The translations under genes were made by a program, and so were the position numbers. Below the pieces are notes generated by a model that was not told where the DNA came from, did no database searches, and saw only the letters and a program-made list of their open reading frames with translations. A stretch of 36,346 nt of DNA, taken from assembly GCA_946182865.1 (NCBI GenBank), contig CAMHAV010000010.1:1-36346 (forward strand). The letters run 5' to 3'. This document shows, piece after piece, positions 7,657 through 15,220 of this stretch (positions are counted from its first letter, which is position 1; the number at the start of each line of letters is the position of its first letter). Source of the stretch: an uncultured Clostridia bacterium. GTDB taxonomy: Bacteria; Bacillota; Clostridia; Oscillospirales; Acutalibacteraceae.

Positions 7657-8988
7657 TTATAAAATATATGCACTGACAACTTCTTTGAAGACTGTCGTTA
7701 CATACTCCACATCTTCATCTGTCAGCAAAGTGTGAAGCGGAAGTGTAATCAGATTTTGATAATACGCATACGAATGGGGATAATCAGCGATGTCCGCCTG
7801 ATAAGCCGTCATCAGGGGAAGCGGCTTGTAGTGCACATTGGTGGCCACACCGCGTCCCGCCATTTCCTCAATCACCTTATTGCGCTGTTCTTCGGTAATT
7901 CCGGGAATCCTTGTCAGATACAGATGATTGCTGCTATCCATGTTGTCGGTATGGTGAATTAAATGAAAAATCCCCAACTCGTCACAAACAGCGTCGTATT
8001 TTTTGATAATTTCCGTGCGACGCTTCAATAACTGCGGATATCTGTCAAGCTGACGAAGGCCAATTGCCGCCATAATATCGGTCATATTGCATTTATACCA
8101 TGGGCCGACAATATCATATTCCCACGCACCCAGTTTGGTCTTTGCCAGTGCATCCTTATTCTGGCCGTGCAGTGAAAGAAGCTGATACATTTTGTAGATT
8201 TCCTCATTATCAATTCCCGGTATCGTGCGCCATGCCGCTGCGCCGCCTTCTGCTGTGGTAAAATTTTTGACGGCATGGAAGCTGAACGAAGTAAAATCCG
8301 CGATCGCGCCGCAGTTCATTCTTTTCCCGTCAAAAACGCGGCTTGCTCCCAAGCTGTGCGCGTCATCCGCCACAACCGCGATTCTGCCCATTGCATGCTG
8401 AATCCGCGACGATAAATCCGACAGAGGATTGTCGTGAACATCCATCGGCTTAAATAAGTCCTTTTTTTTCTTTGCTATTTCAAATATCCTGTCGTAGTCA
8501 CAAACAATTCCGCTAAGATCAACGGCAACAATGGCTTTCGTTTTCTCAGAAATGGCCGCTTCCAGTTTGTTATAATCCATTTCGGGCATATGCGTGGTAT
8601 CGTCGCCGTCCTTTTGAATATCCACAAAGATCACCTTCGCGCCGCAATGGACTGCCGCACTGGCTGTCGCCGTGTAGGTATAGGCCGGAACAATCACCTC
8701 ATCCCCTTCACTGATGCCAAGCACACGAAGGTTCAATTCCTCAGCGGCAGTCGCAGAATTCAGGCAAACCACCCGGTTGCTGTACCTCGTCACAGCTTCC
8801 GTTTTATTGCAGTCTGTCGCAGTACTGCCGTTTTCTATGTAGGCGGCCAATCTGCGCTCCAATAACTTGGTGCGCGGCCCTGTCGTAATCCACCCCGACC
8901 GAAGAGCATCTGCAACTTCCGCAATTTCCAACTCACTGATGTCGGGAGGACTGAAGCTGATTTTTCTTTTTTCTTCCGTCTTACTCAT
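7657..8988 (-). CDS. DegT/DnrJ/EryC1/StrS-family PLP-dependent sugar aminotransferase
   Basis: A 443-residue PLP enzyme and the first gene of the glycan operon. Visible landmarks: FSPPDISELEIAEVADALRSGWITTGP at the N-terminus, the substrate loop PAYTYTATASAAVHCGAKVIFVDI, the cofactor Asp in VVADDAHSLGA (about residue 209), and the Schiff-base Lys241 in SFHAVKNFTTAEGG. C-terminal RGVATNVHYKPLPLMTAY is also typical. It converts a keto nucleotide sugar to an amino sugar, as in PglE, EpsN or ArnB. It is longer than the usual 370-400 residues because of extra segments near residues 52-70 and 180-200. The chosen ATG gives the family N-terminus. The product sugar is unknown. Confidence 0.88.
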   Translation of the reverse strand: MSKTEEKRKISFSPPDISELEIAEVADALRSGWITTGPRTKLLERRLAAYIENGSTATDCNKTEAVTRYSNRVVCLNSATAAEELNLRVLGISEGDEVIVPAYTYTATASAAVHCGAKVIFVDIQKDGDDTTHMPEMDYNKLEAAISEKTKAIVAVDLSGIVCDYDRIFEIAKKKKDLFKPMDVHDNPLSDLSSRIQHAMGRIAVVADDAHSLGASRVFDGKRMNCGAIADFTSFSFHAVKNFTTAEGGAAAWRTIPGIDNEEIYKMYQLLSLHGQNKDALAKTKLGAWEYDIVGPWYKCNMTDIMAAIGLRQLDRYPQLLKRRTEIIKKYDAVCDELGIFHLIHHTDNMDSSNHLYLTRIPGITEEQRNKVIEEMAGRGVATNVHYKPLPLMTAYQADIADYPHSYAYYQNLITLPLHTLLTDEDVEYVTTVFKEVVSAYIL

Positions 8989-9144
8989 TGTATTTCTGAC
9001 TCCTCAAAACGCAATTTATACAGCCAGCCTTCTGCCATATTCCAACACGCGACGAAGCGCTTCCAGCCTCATCGCGCTCTGCGGCGATAAATTCCGTTTC
9101 ATAATAAAATCGGCATAAAGCCTGTCGTGCCTTTGCCGAACAAC

Positions 9145-9198
9145 AAAAAAAGAGCCGCTCTATTGGCTTCCTGATTGTGTTGAAACAATGTGCGGCTC
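9145..9198 (-). terminator. Leader hairpin with T-run before the glycan operon (possible attenuator)
   Basis: On the minus strand GAGCCGC (9198-9192) pairs with GCGGCTC (9158-9152), with a smaller ATTGT/ACAAT hairpin inside the loop, followed directly by seven T. It lies between the putative operon promoter (9272-9300) and the first gene (8988), so it would stop transcription in the leader unless overridden. A second short pairing, CGGCA...TGCCG, follows downstream of the T-run. Confidence 0.6.
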
Positions 9199-9271
9199 CT
9201 TCCTTTTGCTTAATCAAAGATTTCAAAAGGTATACTCTTTCAAATTGACACAGTAAAACCTTTTTCTGTTT

Positions 9272-9300
9272 ATTTTAACATATATAAGGGTAGAAATCAA
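9272..9300 (-). promoter_or_regulatory. Sigma-A-type promoter of the glycan operon
   Basis: Read on the minus strand: TTGATT (-35, 9300-9295), a 17-base spacer and TAAAAT (-10, 9277-9272). The surrounding DNA is very AT-rich. It points toward the aminotransferase gene 284 bases away, leaving a long untranslated leader. The rest of the 8989-9743 gap holds this leader, the terminator at 9627-9669 and about 300 bases (9310-9620) in which I see no convincing gene. Confidence 0.55.
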
Positions 9301-9626
9301 TAGCAAATGTGGAAAAATGCAATATTAATTATTAAATAATTTATTAAAAATGACATAACAAATCAGAAAAAGACGCTTGCTGTATTTACCGAAAAATCCT
9401 CTTACTTATCAAAATATACCTTTCTCATTTGGTCTGCGGCAGGACCGACAGTTTCCCGGAACGCTTTCGCACCCGACTGCTGCTTTTCGGCATATGCCTC
9501 CCGCCATATGGGAGGGGGTGAAAACACTCTCCACTATGGTGTCCGGATTTCTTCGGGGCTGGTCTCTGGGCGCAATCGTAAACATCATATTATAAATGGT
9601 ATACAGAAAAAACCGACTGAAGGTAT

Positions 9627-9669
9627 TGAAAAAGTCCCCTTGTCCGATATTGGGGAACATGGGGACTTT
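9627..9669 (-). terminator. Terminator of the Ntn-hydrolase gene
   Basis: Perfect 9-bp inverted repeat AAAGTCCCC / GGGGACTTT (9669-9661 with 9639-9631), continuing into TTTTTC on the minus strand. It sits 75 bases after the stop codon of the hydrolase gene. The loop is 21 bases. Confidence 0.7.
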
Positions 9670-9743
9670 GTGTTGATAAAATTAAAATAATCAAGAATGA
9701 AACCTGTCTAAAATGAGAATAATCTCCTTTGGGTTAGCTGATT

Positions 9744-10817
9744 TCATTGAAAATCAGCCGGAGATAAATGATAGCCTTTGCCATACTGATTGTCAAGGGC
9801 TACCTCCACCGAGAAATCCGAAAGTTGGTAAACACACGACCATTCCGTATTTTTCATGCTCGCGGCTTCCAAATTGTTCAAGGCATCCTCAGATGTGTTC
9901 ACTGGCTTTTCGGCAAGGAGCTTCGTCAGGGTATCGAATCTTTGGCATTTGTCGGCAGTTTCTCCGTCGCAAAGCCAGAAATTCGTGCAGACCGGACTAT
10001 CGGTTACTTTCATGTGGTATCCCGGTTCCTCCCCGAACTTGTTGTTCAGCTGCCATTCGACAACGGCGGAATTTCCCTCCGCGTCCGCGATAAACAAGTG
10101 CTGCGCATACAACGTCATGGAGTTAAAATCATATTTTTCCAGCATTTTTACAGCTTCGTCGACGGTTGACGCGCGGTCGAGAAGCATACGAACCGCCACC
10201 ATGGTATTGATCTTTGGCTTTCCGGTATCCTGCCTGATGCGCGGGGGAGCAAGATCGAGAACGGCAATCATAAGTCCTTTCTCATTGATTCCGTCCACAC
10301 ACATATACGGCGAGGCAAGCATCAATATCCTGCCGATTTTGCTCGTGGCTTTAATGCCTTCAGTCACTCCTATATTCAGCGAAGCAAGGGGCGCCATGCC
10401 TATCGAAGCGTATCCGTCGGCGGGATTGGTATAGACTGCGAGCAGGTCGGTCTCGGAATAGTCGAAATTACGGCCGGTGAGATACTGTCCCTCCTCATTC
10501 TGCGTCAAAAACGCACTGCATGCTACATAGTCCTGATTAGCGTCCAACGGAATCCCCAGAAAAAAAGTATCCGAAACAAAATCAAGAAGGTCTTGCTCCG
10601 TCGTGATGTTCGAAGAAAGAGCCTTATCCAGTTTGTAATCATTTTGATAATTGATTTTATAAATCCCGTCATCCATCTGCGCTGCGCTCATGACTGTCTT
10701 GACGGGTTTGTATAACGTGACCCCACCTACAATCACAAAAAGCAGCAGACCAATACCCAGAACGGCTAAAACTCTTTTGGCCCGCATTCTGTTTTTCTTT
10801 TCCGTTTGCTTTTTCAT
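9744..10817 (-). CDS. Membrane-anchored linear-amide C-N hydrolase (choloylglycine hydrolase/acyltransferase Ntn family)
   Basis: A 357-residue protein with a basic N-terminus, one membrane helix (residues about 16-34) and an extracytoplasmic Ntn-hydrolase domain. The candidate nucleophile is Cys100 in DYVACSAFLTQN; Arg116 and Asp119 in TGRNFDY lie at +16 and +19, matching the Cys2/Arg18/Asp21 spacing of bile-salt and penicillin V hydrolases. DGINEKGLMIAVLDL and LYAQHLFIADAEGNSAVVEW give the later conserved Asn-bearing strands. The family cleaves linear amides such as conjugated bile salts, penicillin V or N-acyl-homoserine lactones, so an outward-facing amidase for an unknown amide is likely. 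Here the Cys is internal, so either autoprocessing or a family variant without processing is needed. GAGGAGG precedes the ATG. It is 24 bases after a decayed paralogue. Confidence 0.78.
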   Translation of the reverse strand: MKKQTEKKNRMRAKRVLAVLGIGLLLFVIVGGVTLYKPVKTVMSAAQMDDGIYKINYQNDYKLDKALSSNITTEQDLLDFVSDTFFLGIPLDANQDYVACSAFLTQNEEGQYLTGRNFDYSETDLLAVYTNPADGYASIGMAPLASLNIGVTEGIKATSKIGRILMLASPYMCVDGINEKGLMIAVLDLAPPRIRQDTGKPKINTMVAVRMLLDRASTVDEAVKMLEKYDFNSMTLYAQHLFIADAEGNSAVVEWQLNNKFGEEPGYHMKVTDSPVCTNFWLCDGETADKCQRFDTLTKLLAEKPVNTSEDALNNLEAASMKNTEWSCVYQLSDFSVEVALDNQYGKGYHLSPADFQ

Positions 10818-10841
10818 GAATGAACCTCCTCGTATGTATTA

Positions 10842-11218
10842 TTATTTAAAATCCTTTGGCGCAAGGTGATATACGTTGTCGAAATCCTTGTTAGTGGCGA
10901 CATCCATAGTGAAATCGTTCTGATAGTATATGACTGACCAGTCGGTAAAGATCGTCGGAGAAATGTACTGATAGACCTGTTCGAGAATATCCATCGCGTA
11001 TTCATGGGTGATTTCCGATTTGCCTTCGAGCGCGTTTTTCATATCTAAAGAATTACCTTCGGCCATACTTTTTTCTTTACGGAATTGCCCTGTTTATCCG
11101 GTTTCTTTTCATTTGTCTCCAAGCTTGTTTCAATCATTGCGTCGACAGCGATTGCTTCTTCTTCCGATGCCACGTTCTCGACTTCGTTCTGTGCCGTATC
11201 TTCCTTGATTTCTTCCAT
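10842..11218 (-). pseudogene. Internally deleted paralogue of the Ntn-type amide hydrolase
   Basis: A gene with an excellent ribosome site (AGGAGG, 9 bases before ATG at 11218) codes for an acidic then basic N-terminus (MEEIKEDTAQNEVENV ... KKPDKQGNSVKKK) and stops after 58 codons at about 11042. In another frame the next 74 codons (from 11066) end with TDWSVIYYQNDFTMDVATNK and VYHLAPKDFK. This tail matches the C-terminus of the intact hydrolase downstream (TEWSCVYQLSDFSVEVALDN, GYHLSPADFQ). The membrane helix and the whole catalytic core are missing. The simplest reading is a tandem duplicate that lost roughly 250 internal codons and its frame. The tail alone could be translated but has no catalytic residues. 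Confidence 0.7.
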
Positions 11219-11339
11219 TATCAATTACCTCCTGCGATGTGTTTTTCAACCAGGCGTCTGCCTTATGTGTTAATGATAACACCCTCATCTGAAGCTAATC
11301 TGAAGAAATTGAGGTTTTTTAATTTTTTTGGAAGCTCAA

Positions 11340-11720
11340 AAATGAAAATGCAGGTCTACGGACAGAAAACCGAAAGGACGGAAGTTGTCTTGACAGAAGA
11401 AGCCGGGCAGACCTGTCTTTTTGACGAGACGGAAACCGAAAAAGAAACCACGTTCAAAGAAGAAACCATAGCTATCAATGGTCATACCGGAACCCAAGAG
11501 AACCCATGATGAGATCATGAAGGATCTGCCCATAGACGAAGTTCTCCACAAAGCGGAGAATACCCTCTGCGACAATTGCGGAAGTGAAATGAAAGTCGTC
11601 GGCAGGGAATTCATGCGTGATGAAGTAGTGTATGTCCCGCCAAGGATAATTCGCAGAAGACACTATGCTGAAGTTCAGAAATGCACCAACTGTACCCCAG
11701 ACGAGAATTCCAGTGGCACA
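11340..11720 (+). pseudogene. IS66-family transposase (TnpC) remnant, frameshifted
   Basis: Two overlapping plus-strand frames together give a piece of an IS66-type transposase. The first reads YGQKTERTEVVLTEEAGQ followed by an acidic CLFDETETEKE stretch; after a one-base slip near 11485 the second reads PKRTHDEIMKDLPIDEVLH, then LCDNCGSEMKVVGREFMRDE and VYVPPRIIRRRHYAEVQKC, the CxxC...C zinc-finger region of TnpC. Only about 120 of the usual 500 or so residues remain; no catalytic core, TnpA/TnpB or terminal inverted repeats were found. From 11720 to 11868 there is only a 39-codon open stretch on the minus strand (ending AVREETDHGGY) with no start, which I cannot assign. Confidence 0.75.
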
Positions 11721-11868
11721 AAATCCGATAGCCCGTCAGTACCCACCATGATCTGTTTCCTCCCTCACCGCCACCGCCTGTGCCAATGGACTGAATTTAT
11801 ACTCCACACCCCGTTCTCGGCGGTTTTCCTTTTGTTCTTGCTTACGCTTTTTTTATTTGGCCGTTACG

Positions 11869-11898
11869 AAAAAAAAGCACCCGACCGCAGCCGAATGC
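11869..11898 (-). terminator. Terminator of the rhodanese gene
   Basis: On the minus strand GCATTCGG pairs with TCGGGTGC (three G-T wobbles) around a short loop, followed by eight T (11876-11869). It lies 11 bases past the rhodanese stop codon. Confidence 0.65.
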
Positions 11899-11908
11899 CT
11901 TTCCATAC

Positions 11909-12327
11909 TTATTCTGATTTCGTGACTATTTCACCTGTCCACGTATTAATGCCGCCGAATTCGTAAATGTTGGTATAGCCCATATCAAACAGCTTCTGCG
12001 CGGCCTGTTTGCTGCGGTTGCCGCTTCTGCAATAGATCAGGATAATCTGATCCAGATCCGGCAGTTCCTCTGGCTGCTGCGTCCCGATGCTTTCGTTGGG
12101 GATCAGGATTGCTCCGGGAATATGGCCCGCATCGTATTCGTCCTGTCTGCGGACATCTACCACAATATGCCCGTCGTCCTTTGTCATCATCGCTTGGGCT
12201 TCTTCCTGAGAGATTCTTCGGTAACTCTGGTACACCGTGCCGTCGCTGTCTACAGCCTGACCAGCAGATGAACATCCCGTGATAAATAAAAAACGGCAGC
12301 AAACATCAAAAGTATGATTCTTTTCAT
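11909..12327 (-). CDS. Rhodanese-domain lipoprotein, signal peptide separated by a one-base frameshift
   Basis: A small single-domain rhodanese. The body reads ISQEEAQAMM, IVVDVRRQDEYDAGHIPGAILIPNES and LIYCRSGNRSKQAAQKLFDMGY; the Cys of CRSGNR is the sulfur-carrying active-site residue. Before it, ATG at 12327 reads a perfect signal start (MKRIILLMFAAV) in one frame and FLFITGCSSAG, a lipobox with Cys, in another. The switch falls in a run of six T (12293-12288); seven T would fuse both into a normal lipoprotein. The only continuous reading starts at a GTG (12340) and spoils the signal. An AAGGAAG precedes the region. It would bind or transfer sulfane sulfur outside the membrane. The slip may be a sequencing error, a mutation or phase variation. 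Confidence 0.75.
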
Positions 12328-12345
12328 AAAATAGGCGCACTTCCT

Positions 12346-12537
12346 TTATCTCTTTATTTTATCTATAGGTTTTCCCTTGGCGAGTTCGTCAACCAGCTTG
12401 TCCAGCCAACGGATTTTCAGCATCAGCGGGGCTTCGATTTCTTCGATCTTTACGCCGCACACGCTCCTTTTTATTGCAAATGGGCAGCGCTTTCTGACAA
12501 ACTGTAATTCATCGTACAGATGCTCTGAACAAACCAT
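12346..12537 (-). CDS. Small uncharacterised protein or gene fragment
   Basis: A 63-codon reading overlaps the end of the XRE regulator gene in another frame and ends 6 bases before the rhodanese gene region. The tail [33 protein letters not shown] looks protein-like (amphipathic, Lys-rich, ending in a natural stop) and a CxxxxxxxC pair ([10 protein letters not shown]) precedes it. There is no ribosome site before the ATG at 12537; an AAGGAG lies just before an in-frame GTG but too close to use well. It may be the C-terminal scrap of a lost gene. I do not recognise the family. Confidence 0.3.
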   Translation of the reverse strand: MVCSEHLYDELQFVRKRCPFAIKRSVCGVKIEEIEAPLMLKIRWLDKLVDELAKGKPIDKIKR

Positions 12538-13096
12538 GCCGATTGCAGTAATAATAGATACATTTTGTCCCGCTGATCTTGAAACGTGCTTCCGCGTTTC
12601 CTTCCGGATAGAGCTTTCTGATTTCGCAGCCGTCATTCTTTACGGCCAGAATAAATGAAATGTAATGCGCTTTGCTCATTTCGTGGGAAATCGTAACATA
12701 ATATTCATCTTCTACCTGTTCAACGCACAGAGGATGCTCGTCGTCTTCGGGTTCCGCTTCCAGAGACGGGAGAACCATTCCGCAGCAGCTGACAATCGCC
12801 TCTCCGGTACTCTGTATCACATTGCCGCAGATCAGACAGACATGCAGCTTCATCCGCAGCATATGGAATGCCCTGTTCGTGTTGACGATATTCTCGCCGG
12901 AAAACAGTTCTATGATAGATACTCCCAGCGCAACAGAAAGCGGTTCAATGAGGGAAATGTCAGGATATCCGCGTCCTGTTTCCCATTTGGAAATCACCTT
13001 ATCGCTGACCGATAGCTTCTCCGCCAGTTGATGCTGGGTCATTTTTCTGCTCTCCCGAAGCCGTTTGATCATGGCGCCTGTTACATACTGATTCAT
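12509..13096 (-). CDS. XRE-family transcriptional regulator with C-terminal metal-binding-like domain
   Basis: A 195-residue regulator. Residues 1-65 form a Cro/CI-type HTH ([45 protein letters not shown]). A Cys pair follows in [20 protein letters not shown], then a desulfoferrodoxin-like stretch ([21 protein letters not shown]) and the ending [12 protein letters not shown] know this layout from Clostridia XRE proteins; the Cys/His residues suggest a metal or redox input, but that is inference. AAGGAGG is placed well before the ATG. A palindrome sits beside the -35 box, fitting autoregulation. The gene heads a possible operon with the small fragment and the rhodanese. Confidence 0.85.
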   Translation of the reverse strand: MNQYVTGAMIKRLRESRKMTQHQLAEKLSVSDKVISKWETGRGYPDISLIEPLSVALGVSIIELFSGENIVNTNRAFHMLRMKLHVCLICGNVIQSTGEAIVSCCGMVLPSLEAEPEDDEHPLCVEQVEDEYYVTISHEMSKAHYISFILAVKNDGCEIRKLYPEGNAEARFKISGTKCIYYYCNRHGLFRASVR

Positions 13097-13120
13097 AAAT
13101 CATTACCTCCTTGCCCTGTT

Positions 13121-13164
13121 ATTATAATGCGCGATGGCAAAATAAACAACCTACGCTTCGTAGG
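13121..13164 (-). promoter_or_regulatory. Promoter and palindromic operator of the XRE regulator gene
   Basis: Minus strand: TTGTTT (-35, 13149-13144), 17-base spacer, TATAAT (-10, 13126-13121). Directly upstream lies the perfect palindrome CCTACG-CTT-CGTAGG (13150-13164), a likely binding site for the XRE protein. The remaining gap to 13331 contains no clear gene. Confidence 0.6.
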
Positions 13165-13331
13165 CACGCATGTGAGTAAGGGAGGAACATAAGTATCATT
13201 CCGTCATTTTCCTGTCAGTGATGATGATATGGAGCAGATCACCGTCATGCTTTTGAAGCGCTTGGCATATGGATTTCAGAACACCAATCACATAACAGAC
13301 AGAACCGTCGGAATTTTTGCATGGCGTAGAT

Positions 13332-14210
13332 TTAAAAATTCCCGCGATTCGCCTCGTAAGACTTCAGACCTGCTTTTGTATCAGGCGCCAGAATCAGGTG
13401 TCTGAAAAGCCAGTTTCCGGGGAGAATATCTTTTCCGTGAAATTTGATTTCTTTTACGCGCCGTTTAGGAGATACAACGACCTCCGCAGCCATTACATCC
13501 GGAATGCCTGTGTTAATCGGAACCGCGTCATTTGCGTAGATCCTGCTCATGCCGTTCATCCGGAACCCGTGTTTTTGCATCATTGCGCCCATCATGCCGG
13601 GCATATATTCCAGACTGCCTTTACTGTTGACATACACGACCGGCACGCCGAACGCTTCGACGTACTTCATGCAGCGGGTATCGTTTTCCTGTTGTTCTTT
13701 TTCGGGCTGTTTTGGATCGGCTGGCGCTCCGTGAGGGAAGAGAATTATGGATAATTCTTCGTCTTTCACATTCTCATAGAAATGCCTGCGCCGGGAATCA
13801 TAGCAAATGGCAACGCCGACTTTTCCGAAAGGCGTTGGAATAACGCTGCCGAAGTTGCCTTGTTTGAATACCGCGCTTTCTCCCTCTGATTTGGAAACGT
13901 ACCCGCAAACGCCTTCCGCTCCGGCAAGCATGTATCGGTTGTAATAATCGCCGTTTTCTTTATCCAGATAGCCGACGCCTATGTATGTACGGTATTTCTT
14001 TGCCATGGCAACGGCCCATTCCGATGTATTCTTGCCGCAGTCGTCCGCATACTGCCAGATTTCCTGACTCGCCATATAGCTGCAAAGCGCCAGTTCCGGC
14101 AGCACCACCAGCTCCGGCGACGGTAGTTTTTTGATACATTCCTCAATGTAATCTTTCCTTTGTACTATGCCCTTGATGTCATTGTTGAGTTCCAAAGCAA
14201 AAACGCGCAT
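13332..14210 (-). CDS. Carbon-nitrogen hydrolase (nitrilase superfamily amidohydrolase)
   Basis: A 292-residue cytoplasmic enzyme with the superfamily Glu-Lys-Cys triad visible: Glu39 in LVVLPELAL, Lys107 in GYVSKSEGES and Cys136 in VGVAICYDSRR. The order and spacing fit the nitrilase/omega-amidase fold; FGKVGVAICYD is especially typical. It would hydrolyse the amide or carbamoyl bond of a small molecule; the substrate cannot be told. AAGAGGAA precedes the ATG. It lies 32 bases after the MmcQ-EVE gene, likely in the same transcript. The C-terminal third (PKRRVKEIKFHGKDILPGNW) is less conserved. Confidence 0.85.
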   Translation of the reverse strand: MRVFALELNNDIKGIVQRKDYIEECIKKLPSPELVVLPELALCSYMASQEIWQYADDCGKNTSEWAVAMAKKYRTYIGVGYLDKENGDYYNRYMLAGAEGVCGYVSKSEGESAVFKQGNFGSVIPTPFGKVGVAICYDSRRRHFYENVKDEELSIILFPHGAPADPKQPEKEQQENDTRCMKYVEAFGVPVVYVNSKGSLEYMPGMMGAMMQKHGFRMNGMSRIYANDAVPINTGIPDVMAAEVVVSPKRRVKEIKFHGKDILPGNWLFRHLILAPDTKAGLKSYEANRGNF

Positions 14211-14242
14211 ACGGATTCCTCTTTTCTATGGATGAATTTCAC

Positions 14243-14989
14243 TTACCCTTTCAAGTCATCGCTCAGTGATGGCGGAACACTTCGCGGGCCTCTGACCGCA
14301 TAGATTCCGTATTCCTCTTTTAATTTCTGAAAGGTAAATCTGTCCGGCTCATATTTCTTTTGAAGCTTGATTTTCATAATCGCTTTCATATGTACATTTC
14401 CGTCGTCATACGCAAACGGAATATCTGTTTCCGTCACCTTGCATTGATACAATATGGCGGAAACAGGCGCACCGACATACATAAAAACCGTATCGCCCTT
14501 TTTGATTCCTGCGCCTTGCTTCCAGTCAATTTCATCTGCGTCCTCAAAAGCCTGTATGATGTCATAGAACTTCGGATTAGACGGCACGAGCCATTCTTTC
14601 GGAGGGCGAAGCTTCTGCTTTTTCTGTCTGGACGCCGTTGTCAGATAGCTTTCTTCCAGCCACCGACCAATATCCTCCATAGGAACGGAGCCGTCCAGCA
14701 AAATGGATATCCAGTTTCCCCTGCTGATGTGGTAGCCGCGGAAGTAGCCGGGCTGCTGCATCAGCATTTCAGCCAAAAGAGGATCAGGGAGCTTGACGTT
14801 AAGGATATCCACCGTTTCGTGACCGTCCAATCCAAGCTTCTCTTTACTCACATTCATAACAAGCCCGAACCACTTGCCATTGTCAGCGTGCCGGAATACC
14901 GCATAGTCGGGAAATCGCATCCACAGATATTCCGGCGCCGCCTTGTATTTCTTCTCTATGTATTGCATCAACTGTTCTCTGTACGTCAT
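14243..14989 (-). CDS. MmcQ/YjbR-like domain fused to an EVE (PUA-like) domain
   Basis: Taking the ATG at 14989 gives 248 residues that begin MTYREQLMQYIEKKYKAAPE, the usual start of an MmcQ/YjbR (DUF419) domain, with its core FPDYAVFRHADNGKWFGLVM and GYHISRGNWISILLDG. After a basic linker the second half reads EWLVPSNPKFYDIIQAFEDA, IDWKQGAGIKKGDTVFMYVGAP and ILYQCKVTETDIP, a good match to the EVE domain, a PUA-like fold that reads modified bases. The reading frame stays open upstream to 15097 with a strongly hydrophobic segment (LIVFVLVIGILLWYYIVI), so a membrane-anchored longer form cannot be excluded. GAGGCGG precedes the chosen start. Function unknown; MmcQ-like domains are often called DNA-binding. 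Confidence 0.75.
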   Translation of the reverse strand: MTYREQLMQYIEKKYKAAPEYLWMRFPDYAVFRHADNGKWFGLVMNVSKEKLGLDGHETVDILNVKLPDPLLAEMLMQQPGYFRGYHISRGNWISILLDGSVPMEDIGRWLEESYLTTASRQKKQKLRPPKEWLVPSNPKFYDIIQAFEDADEIDWKQGAGIKKGDTVFMYVGAPVSAILYQCKVTETDIPFAYDDGNVHMKAIMKIKLQKKYEPDRFTFQKLKEEYGIYAVRGPRSVPPSLSDDLKG

Positions 14990-15220
14990 AACAATCCGCC
15001 TCGCAATGATAGGAATGGATAATCGTTCTATGACAATATAGTACCACAATAGGATGCCAATTACAAGAACAAAAACAATCAGCCCGGGAAAATCCATTTT
15101 CAGAATCTGACGACCCCATCAAAACATGATTTTATACTAATTGTCTGCTTTTGATAGGCTCTTAGTATTAAACGGGCATCTCATCGGCATGCCTGTCATT
15201 GCATCCAGGATAGACCTCCC

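Noticed and set aside
8981-9226. 81-codon minus-strand frame ahead of the aminotransferase
   Set aside because: It begins at a TTG without ribosome site, runs through the leader terminator and overlaps the next gene; the composition is not protein-like.
9245-9273. TTGACA on the plus strand as a promoter
   Set aside because: No acceptable -10 box 16-18 bases downstream and no plus-strand gene to drive.
9377-9690. Short frames in the gap after the Ntn-hydrolase terminator
   Set aside because: No ribosome site, no recognisable motif on either strand, and partly made of the terminator itself.
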